Shown here: positions 11,580 through 22,183 of the stretch, piece after piece | Numbering within the stretch: position 1 is the stretch's first letter | Layout: every line of letters starts with the position of its first letter | NCBI GenBank assembly: GCA_030490835.1 | Contig: CM059973.1 | Span: 62,438,008-62,502,007, forward strand | Source of the DNA: Annona cherimola | Lineage: Eukaryota; Streptophyta; Magnoliopsida; Magnoliales; Annonaceae | Direction: 5' to 3' | DNA length: 64,000 bases | The notes under the pieces: model-generated | Told to the model about the DNA's origin: nothing | Database searches by the model: none | What the model saw: the letters and a program-made list of their open reading frames with translations, nothing else | Translations under genes and position numbers: made by a program

Positions 11580-12420
11580 CAAATCGCAGTCCTAAGTCGA
11601 CTCAGCCATCGACTTAGGTCAAGTCGATTCCTAAGTCGACCCTAGAATCAACTTCAAGAGCATTAAATGCGTCAGAGCAGAAATTGGGACTCAGAGATAG
11701 GTGAAGTCGTAGTTGAAGTCGACTCCGCATGCGACTTAGGTGAAGTCACAAACCCGAGTCGACTTCAGATGCGACTTGGGTAAAGCCTTGCTGAAGATTT
11801 CAAATTCTCAGAGTCAAGTCGCTTTCCAAGTCGACTCCACAATGCAACTTAGGTGAAGTCGAATCTCAAGTCGACTTGAATATGCGACTTGCGTAAAGTC
11901 GAAGTCCAAGTCGACCCGAGCAAGCGACTCAAGTACATGGCCACTTTAGATGAATTATTATTAAATGGACAACATTATATTGAAGTTTGGACAACAAGAT
12001 CAAGAAGGACAATCATCACGAATCAAGGCCACAAGAAAAATCATCTCAAGAGTAGTGAATATTGCTTAATTTTTTAGCAAAACAAAGTATACCGAAGACA
12101 TTTAGTTAAGAACAAGAGAAGAAAAGGAAATGTATAATATTAAGATCACTTGAAAGACCTCAAAGTTCCAAGAAAATCAAATTGTTGGTGAAGTCGCACC
12201 CGAAGTCAACTCCACTTGCGACTTGGGTCAAGTCCGAGACCAAGTCGACCTGAAGTTGGAACTTAGAAGTGAAAACCGAAGATCGAAGTCGCACCCGAAG
12301 TCGACTTCAGTCTGCGACTTGGGTGAAGTACCACCCGAAGTCGACTCCACCATGCGACTTGGACGAAGTCGAATGCCAAGTCGACTCAATATGCGACTTG
12401 GTTCGCAATGGTCGGAAAAA
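11580..12420. repeat. Degenerate palindromic GTCGAC tandem array
   Basis: Recurring units have AAGTCGCA, then AAGTCGACTC/T, then TGCGACTT. The first and last pieces are reverse complements and the middle is itself palindromic, so each unit can fold into a hairpin. The array is interrupted by unrelated sequence at about 11935-12185. It belongs to the SIRE-like LTR and recurs in the other LTR copies. Confidence 0.8.
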
Positions 12421-12967
12421 TTCGAATGTTGGCGCATTAAATGCGAGCCACCTACCATGAAACGTTCGAATTTACCTCCCATTATTTAAGGAGCTTCAAG
12501 GGGACATGAAAGAGGTTAGGAAAATATTGATTGAGCTCACCTTCCACTCGCTCTTGCATTTAAGTTGGTCTACAAGAACATTAAAGAAGAACTGTGCTTC
12601 AAAGCTGTTGAAAGTTGCATTGCTGTATTTCCTACTACTTCTACTAGTTCTTCTAAGTGTTGTAAACTGCCTACACAAATCTATAAAGTGTAGATCTTTC
12701 TTTTCTTGATTATTTGTTTTTCCCACTTAGTTTGATATTGAAAATTGAAACCAAGTGAAGAAAAAGTAGTATTGTGACTGGAGTGAGACTCGTCACCTAC
12801 TTGTGCTGAATTTTTACAAGCCCCCTAGAGCTGGAATCTAGAAGAGAGCTACTACTTTAGTTATATTGAAATTCAATAGTGGAACCCAAGTCACAATGGG
12901 CGTGAGCTTGGAAATACCCGAACCACTATAAATCTTTGTATCTTGGAGTGGCTTGGCTGTTTGTGTT

Positions 12968-14840
12968 TGATAACTCATGAAAATGCGAGTTATCATGGCC
13001 CATTTTAGACTATTTTTACGTATTAGTCCAAGAGATTAAGCTTAGTTTGCATCCATTTAGCTTAATTTTCACTCGCTTTGCATTTTAGAAGTATTATACA
13101 GTTTTTATGCATTTTTAGTATAAATTAAGGATGTGTTTGGTAATGAATAAAAATTTTGGTGAAAAGTTTTGGAGAGTAAAAGTTGTCAAATGATGTGATA
13201 TGATAGGGGTAATGATGAGTAGTAAAGAAGATAAAGTTAAAATAGATAGGTTAGTTGTGCGGATAGTTGTGTAGAAATGATTGAAAAGTAGGGTAGTTGT
13301 ATAGGAAAATGTGAAAAAATGATTAAAAAATATGATAGTTGTGGAGAATGAAAAGTTTTAGATTGAAAAGTTTTAACTTGACATGTTTTATTAATTGCTA
13401 AATGCACCCTAAGCATTTTCTAGTTCATTTATGTAGTTCATTTAATTTTTGCAGGAAGGACGGGCAAATTACATGCATGAGGGCGAAGCGGATGTAGATA
13501 AGAACCAAGTCAAGAGGTATGTGGGCTGGCACCCAGGCGCCACCCTACATGCTTTAGCCAGAATCTCTAGCACATCTAGTAACAAATTGCTTTCAGGGAG
13601 TTGGCGCCTAGGCACCAACTAGGGGCACCTAGGCGCCACTTCATTAACATGCAGACACACCCATAAGAAATTTTTAGGTCAAAAGCTTCCAGAGGGTTAA
13701 CGCCTAGGCGCCATGGCATGATCATACAGGTGTTCTAGAAGAGTTTTTAAGTCACGAAGCATCCAGAGGGTTGGTGCCTAGGCGCCAGATGGTAGTGCCT
13801 AGGCACCACACACATTCGTACGCGCGGATTTCTATATGTGTGCTCGCAAATCAACCATTATAAATAGAAACCTAGGGATTCGCGTGCGAAAAGGGAGAGC
13901 TGGAGATGGAATAGACACCCAGAGAAGGAACGAACTCGATCGAAGCGCGAATTGAAGAGAAGATTCAACCCCGTTAGTGGAAACTACAGGAAACCTAGTT
14001 TTCTCTTCATCCTTCTATTTTTTTCTCTATCTTTTTGGATACTTTTATAATGGATGTGAAGGATTTTTATATCATGTCTGTGAACTAAACTTCCTTTAGA
14101 TGGATAGTTAGGATGAATTGATATCTAACTATATTGTATTGGTTCTTCAAATTCTAAGAATGAATATTTGATTTTCTATATGATTGTGTGTGTGATTTAC
14201 CCTTGCATATGTGGTTTAATGCTTTTTACAAGATTAGCTACATTGTAAGATGATTTAATTGCATGATTATTCCTTGAAAAAGGAAAATCTCTGCTAGATC
14301 CATGTGTGGGGCAAAGGTTTCCTCTTTGTTAAGGGGAGTTGTTTAATGGATAGAAATATACCGTTAAACCCTATGTAGTAAATGAACAAATTATGAACTT
14401 ATCAATTCCACTTTATTTAATGGCATGAGAACATAGCAATTGAATAAGGTTTAATTAGCTTTATATGCTTTGGAAGACATATATATAGAGAATATTGAAC
14501 TTAGACTAGTAAATCCCTGCACAATCTAATGAAAAGGAACCAATGCAATATAATTTAGATTCAAGGATTCTGAACTATCCATCTGTCATCCCCAATTGAT
14601 AACTCGTTTCTAGTATTCCAGTTATTCCGCGAACTCTATCCTATTTTCTTATTGCGTTTGATAGTTTTAGTTTTAAGTTTAAAACTCAGAATTTTCTACT
14701 TACCAAGAGTAATTAGACTAATTAATAATCTGAGTTAAACAAATTCCTCATGAGAACGATACTCTATTTACTCTTTATTACTTGATTCAGCACGTATACT
14801 TGCGTTAAAAGCGAGCAATTGACATATACGCAGCTTGTCA
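12968..14840 (+). mobile_element. Solo LTR of a TGATAACTC family
   Basis: The insert begins TGATAACTCATGAAAATGCG and ends ...GCAGCTTGTCA. It is flanked by GTGTT (12963-12967) and CTGTT (14841-14845), a 5-bp duplication with one mismatch. The surrounding SIRE-like LTR resumes on the other side in register with its relatives (for example 58010-58060). The interior has repeated ggcgcctagg motifs at about 13530-13800 and no ORF. It is probably a solo LTR of a separate LTR family, but I did not identify the lineage. Confidence 0.65.
13129..13409. mobile_element. Harbinger/Tourist-like MITE, copy 1
   Basis: The element is flanked by TAA on both sides (13126-13128 and 13410-13412), the duplication typical of PIF/Harbinger MITEs. 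Its ends are GGATGTGTTTGG and the degenerate AAATGCACCC. It is homologous along its length to 17840-18105, although the two lie in unrelated flanks. No coding capacity. Confidence 0.7.
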
Positions 14841-15406
14841 CTGTTTTACTGCTTTATTTCTCTCCATCTTTCTGTTTGTTTCATTGAGGGGATTAACTCC
14901 AAAAAGGGAAAAATTTCTGTTTAAGCAAAGAATTTTAAAATACCCAATTCACCCATCTCCTTTTGGGTAATTGTCATAAACTCGGGACCAATAAAGCTGA
15001 GGGAAAATTGATAAATTAATAATTACATCTCTTTGATAATCATGAAAATTTACATCAAATGCCTCAATATACATCAAAATTATTTTCTAATCTCACACAA
15101 TAATTATCATAAATTTAAAATGCCAAAATAGAAATATTTAACTTCAAATGACCGCTAAAATCTTAATAAATATTTAATCCAAATTTCCTATCCTGCCGAG
15201 ACCTGTAATATCCCGCATCCTCCGCTTTCCCTACCAACTAAAATAAATTTTTTTATAATGAGTCCAGGCCAACTCAGTATGTAGGATAGCGGCAAAACTA
15301 AAATATTAAAGCAAATAAACATAATTTTCATCAAATAACTCAAATATAGTTTTTAAAGTTCATATGCTTATTCATGTTATGCTCATGCAAGCAATCATGC
15401 TCCAAA

Positions 15407-16154
15407 TAGGGATGCAACTTGGGTAGGGTACCCATGGGTACCCACCGACCCGACCCTAATTTCGGTAGGGTAGGGTAGAAAATATTACCCATGGGTATGG
15501 GTAGAGTACAAATTATTACTCGCTTCCTCAAATATGGTACGAGTAGGGTAGATACGTTGGGTACCCAAAATCGACCCGCATTGGTACTCATATGGGTAAT
15601 TAATTAGGTGTATAATTATATATATGTATAATATATATCATATACTATGTATTACTCTTTGTCTTTAACATCTTATGTGCATACAAATTTTAACAAATTC
15701 AAATTTAAATGAATTTTGTACCTTGTGAAGTATAAATTTAAATGAATTTATATATATACCATTGACTTTCGGAAGACTCTTATAAGTACACTTGTAACTT
15801 ATGATTATAATATATTATTAATTTTAATGATTGGGTCATGATGGTCTATAGTTCATATTTTTATATAATAATATAAATAATAATATATGCACTTATGATT
15901 TTAAAACATAAATGAGTATTATTTTACATTATTTAAAATAGCAAAGAAATTTTTTTTAAAATATTGTATTCGAGTATTAAAGAAACCAATTTGGAACCGA
16001 AACCGGAACTGACCCTATGGGTAATGGATAGGGTAGGGTATACTAAGAACCAAACTGACAAATAGGTAGGGTAGGGTAGGGTAGGCCTTTTACAAATAGG
16101 GTACGGATAGGGTAGACCACTACCCATACCGAACTGACCCAAGTTGTACCCCTA
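15407..16154. mobile_element. hAT-type MITE with GGGTA repeats
   Basis: The exact 8-bp duplication GCTCCAAA flanks it (15399-15406, 16155-16162). The terminal inverted repeats are TAGGGATGCAACTTGGGT and, inverted, TAGGGGTACAACTTGGGT. The 8-bp duplication and TAGGGRTG-type ends are diagnostic of hAT elements. The left-edge repeat at 665-690 shows the uninterrupted site. Subterminal GGGTA/TACCC repeats occur at both ends (15424-15545 and 16018-16130) and create the Pro/Tyr-rich minus-strand frames. No transposase remains, so it is non-autonomous. Confidence 0.85.
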
Positions 16155-16999
16155 GCTCCAAATGCTCATGTAATGCAAAATGTTCATCCTCAACATCACA
16201 TCTATGTTACCCAACAAACTAAGTAGACCATCCTTATCAAACATTATACACGGCTATACCGTAGTATACCGTAACTCCTCTTATTCTCCAGCTCGCTCGA
16301 AGAATCATCGTATGATATGCTCAACATACAACAACGCATCGTACATCATGCCCATGCTCATTTTAAAATATATCCATCAAACTCAAATAATTTACTTAAA
16401 AAAATTTATAAATCCATCATCAACTCAAATAGGTTTTTCATACTCCCCAACTCAGTTAAATAATTAAACTAAGAAAATCATATATCTCATAAAGTACTTT
16501 TCATAAAAATCTCAAATAAAACATCCAATTCATCACAAAACATCCATGCATGAAAATAAACATCCATAAACATCCAAATAAAAGTAAAAAAATCCTACTT
16601 ATCTCATATCTGCAAATCAAATCTTTCTTTCTTGTGTCCAACATTTAAATTAAATCCCTTGAATCCTTTACCCTTGAAGCACATTTAAAATTTATTAATA
16701 ATATTTTTTTATATTTTATATGGATGCTTTTCATCATAACTCACAACCATATAAATAATTCATGGCCAAATAGCATTTCTTAGACTCTTCCAACAAATTA
16801 CATTTAAATCTATTTTATCTAAGAGACTACAAAAATTCAATATTAAATGATAAAATTCTACTTTCATTTCAATTGCTTGCTAAAAATCATTTATTCTAGT
16901 ATATCAAGTTCCTCTTTTATCGTTATATAAAACCAAATAAAATAATTATTAGCCTTGCTAACTTTTGTAATCTAATACGAATATGCTAAAATTCATCAA

Positions 17000-17839
17000 T
17001 CCATAATTTAGTCCATTAAATCTTCCAATATCTATAAACATAAATAATCTCTATAAATAAATTAGTTCCATTAAATTTAATTCTAATTTGCAGTTAATTA
17101 ATTTAACGCACATGTAATCAGATTTTATACCACCAGATGTACATCATTACCATCACTTCGTCATCAATCCAAAAACCATGTCTACATATTAGCTTGAACC
17201 AAAGAGAATATTATTTAAATGTATTTGTTTAATCCAATTGACCAGTTCACTGCATCCACAAAAGAGTACTTCATTCTACTTTGGTACAAAATCATAGAAG
17301 GAAAATTCACCCCTGGACGTTCTCTTTCAAATATAAAAATAACATATTATTATTGATACGTACAACATATCAATGCCGGCAGTTGGACATCCAATGATAC
17401 GAAAGCAAATAACCCAGCAGCATCACCTCCTATAATTCACTATAATTTATTTTATTTAATAACAAACAACAAACTCAAAATAGACGCACCATATATAATC
17501 TAATATTTAATATCTTATGAAACGTTAATCTACTAGACATCATATGCATCAGTTGATATTTTAAATTACATATATACGTAGCATATGTGCCTAGATTTTC
17601 GATAAAAAAAAAAAGCATATGTGCCTAGACGACTGTCCATCATCTCTAATACTAATGTAAATTTTTATATTATATTAGTTAGCTGCGTTATTAAAAATAA
17701 TGAGCCAGAATATCGTTAATCTATATATGATAAATGACCCATATTTTAAAAAAATAAAAATCCGACAGATTGATATCAATAATTTGATCGTCTATATCAT
17801 TCACCCTAAAAGTATATAAAATATAGAATAATCATATAA
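17000..17839. other. A+T-rich intergenic stretch without a gene
   Basis: I see no credible ORF, repeat pair or promoter-like structure beyond simple A+T-rich sequence. Confidence 0.6.
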
Positions 17840-18105
17840 GGGTGTGTTTGGTGATGAATAAAACTTTTAATGAAAAGTTTTAGAGAATAAAAGTTGTCAA
17901 ATGATGTGATATAATATGGGTAATGATGAGTAGTAAAGATAATAAAATTAAAATAGATAAGTTAGTTGTGTAGATAGTTGTGTAGAAATGATTGAAAAGT
18001 ACGGTAGTTGTATAGAAAAATGTGAAAGAATGATTAAAAAATATGATAGTTGTAGAGAGTGAAAACTTTTAACTTGACATTTTTTGTCAATTGACAAACA
18101 CACCC
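17840..18105. mobile_element. Harbinger/Tourist-like MITE, copy 2
   Basis: The ends are GGGTGTGTTTGGTGATG and ACAAACACACCC in inverted form, flanked by TAA (17837-17839, 18106-18108). It is the better preserved of the two copies in the window. It has no ORF; the 17948-18139 minus-strand frame overlaps it by chance. Confidence 0.75.
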
Positions 18106-18179
18106 TAAGTATATTACCTGTGTACGCAGCCTCTTTCATGCCTCCTCTCTGTTCATGAAACGTCTAATCCGCATGTACG

Positions 18180-18290
18180 TCTCCTCCTCTCCTCCTCTAT
18201 ATCTCAACTGCTCACTCTCTCTCTCTCTGTGTCCGTACGTCTTCCCCCACTCGAATGCTCTCTTTCTCTCTCCTCGGTTCTTCCCCCTTA
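18180..18290. repeat. CT-rich tract
   Basis: Pyrimidine-rich sequence with a (CT)n run at about 18213-18228. Such tracts occur in plant 5' leaders and promoters, but no gene follows closely. Confidence 0.6.
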
Positions 18291-18411
18291 CGCACTATCT
18301 AATAAGGAATTAGAGCCTTTAATTCAAATTTATCTTATCCGTTTGTGGGCCTCACATATCAAAATTGATAAAATAAAATAATATATTTGACTGAAGTGAT
18401 CTTGTTAGCCC

Positions 18412-18777
18412 GGGCTAAATAAATGTCCCACTTAGTCCACCTTAAAAAATCTATTTATAATAAATTTTTTTTACTTTTTTCTTCGTACACTTGTTTATCT
18501 CAGTGTATTTAACATATAGACTAAGTTTTACCATTTTTTAATATGTTTATCTATTTTTTGAGATTTTTAAACATCCATGTATATATATGTATTTAAAATA
18601 CCCTTATTTTTAAAAATTTAAAAAATATATATACACATATCCAAAAATGGTAAAACTTGATTCATATATTAAATACACTTAGATAAACAAGTGTATGAAG
18701 AAAAAAGCAAAAAAAAAAAAAGTTATTTTAAATAGGATTTTTAAGGTGGGCTAAGTGAGACATTTACTTAAAAGCCC
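18412..18777. mobile_element. Long-TIR foldback element (MITE)
   Basis: The left arm (18412-18540) and right arm (about 18645-18777) are inverted copies over roughly 130 bp. They share GGGCT...AAATGTCYCACTTAG at the tips and TTTACCATTTTT at the inner ends. Between them is a short A+T-rich loop. Long arms and the absence of an ORF suggest a Mutator-like or other foldback MITE. I could not read a target duplication. Confidence 0.65.
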
Positions 18778-19636
18778 ATAATTTTAACCAAGAATACAAC
18801 GAAAACTTGTCACTTTTAATCCAACTAATAAATAACTTAAATTCACTTAAAACTCATTTAATATCCACCTTAAGTATTTCAAGTTCACAAGCTCCTTAAT
18901 AATTTATACCCTCAAGTAACTGATATAGTGAATATAATTCTTCCATCATCATGACATTGCCGCACAATTCAATCAAAATTGCACTTCTATATAAATTACA
19001 AAATATCTCTAATTCATACACATGTTAACCATTACCCATTATTGATTTGTAAATATAAAAACTTAAACATTTACGTAATTATCATCTAAATTTTTGGGGT
19101 TTCGCAAAAAGACACAGAAGACTGCCAACGCAGGGGAGTCATTTTATTTTATTTTATATTTTTTTATGGTAAGAAGGATTAAGACCCCCTCATTCGCAGA
19201 ATTCCAATGTACAATTCCAAGAAAGAAGGGGCAGGCCCATGAAAATCATTCATTCACCAGAGAAATATCGTATTTACAAAGCCAGCTATTGATACAATCC
19301 GGGGTTCTTCCCAGTCCCCACCACTCACAATTGTTATTTATACTCGTTGAAGCAAAATCAGCTAAGCAATGGGATCATTTGAGTTGAACAAAAGCCAAAG
19401 AAGACAGACAGAACATGGAACCCATGAATCCAAGCACAAAGTATGCCATTTTCCGTTTTGATCAACGTGCGATCATTTGGTGGCATTCACCAAATTCGAA
19501 ATCTATAGTTAATAAAAATCACCTCGAAAACGAAATCTACAATCTAATAAAGCTCCCAGAAGAACAAAATTGTTTGAAAATAAAAAAGAGTGGTACTTAT
19601 CGATTCTAATGGCAAGGAGTATCCCTGAATGACTCT
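18778..19636. other. Intergenic region upstream of the candidate gene
   Basis: Only a weak 97-codon plus-strand frame (19094-19387) is present, with no recognisable domain and atypical composition; I do not call it. The stretch 19170-19420 has higher sequence complexity than its surroundings. It could be a transcribed UTR or ancient exon on either strand, but nothing decides this. Confidence 0.4.
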
Positions 19637-19644
19637 TATAAATA
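19637..19644 (+). promoter_or_regulatory. TATA box (TATAAATA)
   Basis: TATAAATA is followed at 56 bases by the ATG at 19700. This spacing suits a plant promoter with a transcription start near 19670 and a short 5' UTR. The sequence between is C/A-rich, as is common in plant leaders. Confidence 0.55.
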
Positions 19645-19699
19645 GCTGCCGCTCATAATCCATGAGACAGATGCACCAAACAAACTGGATTTTATCAAG

Positions 19700-19996
19700 A
19701 TGCCTCTCTTCCCACGCTTAATAATTTTCCTCCTTGGGCTGGTGGCCCTCATTACTCTCACAGAATGTAAGCACAGGTACCAGACTGACGTTGAGATATC
19801 CGAACCGCCACCTCCGAGTCCTCCATCTAAACTGGCCCCCGCATTTTCGGCTACTTTATCTGCGAGCTATCCACCCCCTGGAATCAATGGCATCATACCA
19901 CCCCCTGTACCACCTAGACCCAGGCGCCCACAAGCACCTGGGGGACCTGGGACCAACGGCATCGTCCCACCTAGGCCACATTTTATTGGTAACTAG
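19700..19996 (+). CDS. Small secreted proline-rich peptide precursor (candidate host gene)
   Basis: This 98-residue ORF begins MPLFPRLIIFLLGLVALITL. That is a textbook signal peptide: a basic residue, a long hydrophobic core and probable cleavage after about residue 23. The mature part is basic and Pro-rich, with two related motifs, GINGIIPPPVPPRP near residue 60 and GTNGIVPPRPHFIGN at the very C terminus. The layout of signal peptide, variable linker and conserved Pro/Gly/Asn C-terminal tail resembles precursors of plant secreted signalling peptides, but I cannot place it in a named family. A TATA box lies 56 bp upstream of the ATG, and no intron is needed. A rearranged relative near 31300-31520 shows that the sequence belongs to a small family. 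I infer an extracellular role. It remains possible that it is a chance ORF within a decayed gene. Confidence 0.5.
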   Translation: MPLFPRLIIFLLGLVALITLTECKHRYQTDVEISEPPPPSPPSKLAPAFSATLSASYPPPGINGIIPPPVPPRPRRPQAPGGPGTNGIVPPRPHFIGN

Positions 19997-20661
19997 GGCC
20001 CCACAAACGGAAGGTTTGATTCCAATGAGCACTGCACCCCTACGTGCTCTTAAATTAGGGCACAGTTCGGGAAGAAGTGTTGGGTGACAAGTAAACTTTA
20101 GCACTTTTTCTGATATATATCTTAAAATATTTAATTATCCAACTATCCTAATTTTTTTTATTTTTATGTTTACGTTTAATTATTTTACACGTAATTATCT
20201 TATTTATTTCCATTTTACTTCTATTATATCACAATACTCCTGCCCTTTTCAAAATTATTGTCTTCCCAACTTGTGAAATTTGAATAAGAAGTCCTACCGA
20301 CTCTTATCATCAACAGCCTCCCTTCTATCACTGCTAGAATTAAGGATCTGAAGATGAGTTGCTGGCTTATCATCCTCCTACACATGCCATCGATCCCGGG
20401 AGCTTCCTAGGGTGATTTTTAGTCACATTATGATTTCATGAGCTTGTGTGGAACAAAAGACTTCAGGTTTCCCTTCTTATACATGTAATTAGGCTGAGCT
20501 GCTCTTTATTCGAAATCATGTATGCTGTTATTATTACAATTTTTTTTCTGCATACCCGCGTATTGTGTGCCGGAACATTGTGAAATGAAAATTTGGACGT
20601 TCAAAGTGCGCTTGATTAGAATTTTAGTTTTTCAGGGTGATATATATATATATATATATAT
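19997..20661. other. Downstream region of the candidate gene, no further ORF
   Basis: The first about 350 bases probably include the 3' UTR. The segment at 20305-20345 (cctcccttctatcactgctag) is partly conserved beside the rearranged relative near 31466-31500. A (TA)n run at 20640-20661 precedes the foldback element. Confidence 0.4.
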
Positions 20662-21042
20662 GAGAGCTGTTCCGGTGCAGTTACGCTGCACCGGAACAAC
20701 GGTACAGTGGCCCCAAAATGGGGCCCACATGATCATGAAATAATGATCTACTCCACCCATTGTATTTAGAATAATGTATTCTAATACCATACCAATTTTC
20801 ATCCCAATCAGATATGTATATGGGCCCCATCTGAAAATGGTACAAATCCAACGTAATAAGATAGTTTGATGTAAATAACAACTTTAAAGTATTTGATTGG
20901 GATGAAAATTGGTATGATAATAGAATACATTATTCTAAATACAATGGGTGGAGTATATCATGATTTCATGATCATGTGGGCCCCATTTTGGGGCCACTGC
21001 ACCGCTGTTCTGGTACAGTGATGCTGCACCGGAACAACATCC
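20662..21042. mobile_element. Long-TIR MITE inserted in a (TA)n tract
   Basis: The arms of about 140 bp (20662-20810 and about 20895-21042) are inverted copies. They contain TGTTCCGGTGCAG, tggccccaaaatggggccca and CCACCCATTGTATTTAG. TA repeats lie directly outside both ends, consistent with a duplicated (TA)n target. The long arms point to a Mutator-like non-autonomous element. The GGGGCCC core and the tip (a second, inverted TGCACCGG within 15 bases) add smaller hairpins. Frames over it are not genes. Confidence 0.75.
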
Positions 21043-21968
21043 TATATATATATATGCATAAATGAACGGATTTCGTCTTTTTTTTGGTGCATTTACGTGC
21101 AGATTAATTAGTAGTCAAATTAATCGCAAAATATTCATGACTAACCACCCTAAACAAATGCAAGAAACTAACGATAATTAAATATACAAATGACGCAATT
21201 CAAACATGGACCTCATAGAAAATCAAGCCCTCAAATCATTCTAAATTTATAATCGATCATCAGCATAGCTTGAATGCAAATAAATTCAGTTCAAATATAT
21301 ATCCGCATCTGTTGTGCGACATCCAGATATGCATTGGGACACCAGAAGTTCGCCGAGTTCACTGGTGATTAAAAATTACAAGCTTTCTAACTGTAATAAT
21401 AATAATAAATAATTTAAATTAAGAAAATAATAAGCTTTTAATGCCTACAAAGGACTAGTACTGTATCCTTACACGTGGAGAAAATTTATAAAGTATAGAA
21501 ATTAAACCAATGCCATTACAGACTTACAAAGTGTTTATAAAAATTTTTAAAAAAGAGAATGTGTATAAATAGAAGCATTATATCTTCAGCAAAAATCAGC
21601 AGAAATGAACTGGATTCTTTTTTTTTAGATCAGTCGACCCAAAAAATTCAAGTTTGGTGACACCTGCTACCAGCTGATGCCAAAATTGTTGCTGTCACCA
21701 GTAGCAGACCCGTAGTGGATCGTCCGCTGGCCATCACCATGCACTAACTACAGCTATTGAGCTACCTCTTGTGGGTGGACGCTAGGCTGGCCTGCCTCGA
21801 CAGTGCCGGCCACCGTCGCTGACAACGCGGCATCGTCGTTATCGCCGGTTGTTTACAATCGTTGTCGCTGCCTGGGCCTGGCCCACTTTCTCAGGGAATG
21901 TAATGCCCCATAAATTAAGCATTAAAAATGATATCCAAAAAAATTAAGCATTAAAATGATCCATTAAA
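21043..21968. other. Intergenic; includes a G+C-rich patch of unknown origin
   Basis: There is no supported gene. Positions 21640-21910 are clearly richer in G+C than the surroundings and non-repetitive within the window, but every frame is broken. It may be a decayed exon or transposon fragment. The last 13 bases before 21982 are the LINE target. Confidence 0.5.
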
Positions 21969-22183
21969 CTTGTCAAAAAATACTCAATCGCTAGTCCCTC
22001 CCCTGTAATCCCGATAGGCGATCCGGGCGCGCTCGGGATTGGGTGGGGGTGTGGGAGGTGGCGGGGAGTGAGGGGAAGGCCTGCTCGTCAGTGGTGCTTT
22101 AGTGGTGGATCAATTCAGCTACAGGAAGAGAAGAACGAGTCTGCTCAAGGGAGAGAGAGAATCAGGAAGAGTCGGAAGCAGGG

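Larger units (their letters stand above)
11447..14993 (+). mobile_element. Solo SIRE/Maximus-like LTR (interrupted)
   Basis: The exact 5-bp duplication AAGCT flanks it (11442-11446, 14994-14998). The ends read TTTTGGAATTC...GGGACCAATA, slightly mutated forms of the TGTTGG...CCAACA ends of the family. The body carries the family's GTCGAC/GCGACTT array (11580-12420) and the ctataaatct block near 12928. It lacks a PBS and any internal region, so it is a solo LTR left by LTR-LTR recombination. Another LTR (12968-14840) is inserted within it. ORFs over the array are not genes. Confidence 0.8.
11290..17000 (-). repeat. LTR-like repeat, family E copy 2 (host of several insertions)
   Basis: The flanks at 11290-11446 and 14994-15398 rejoin into sequence that matches 90-680 at the left edge of the window. 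The match continues from 16155 to roughly 17000. Two insertions interrupt it: a solo SIRE-like LTR (11447-14993) and an hAT-type MITE (15407-16154), both with exact target duplications. No coding domain is visible. The outer borders are approximate. Confidence 0.5.

Noticed and set aside
11580..12420. CRISPR-like array
   Set aside because: Repeats are degenerate, spacers are irregular, and the context is a plant LTR retrotransposon.
12223..12489. ORFs over the GTCGAC arrays (also 34528-34716, 44734-44934, 56832-57513)
   Set aside because: They are translations of short tandem repeats inside LTRs, occur in several frames and on both strands, and differ between copies.
15421..16130. GGGTA repeats as interstitial telomere sequence
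   Set aside because: The unit is five bases and not the plant TTTAGGG, and the repeats lie inside an element with hAT-type ends and an 8-bp duplication.
19094..19387. 97-codon ORF upstream of the peptide gene
   Set aside because: No signal peptide, domain or repeat support; it lacks promoter context and has unremarkable composition.
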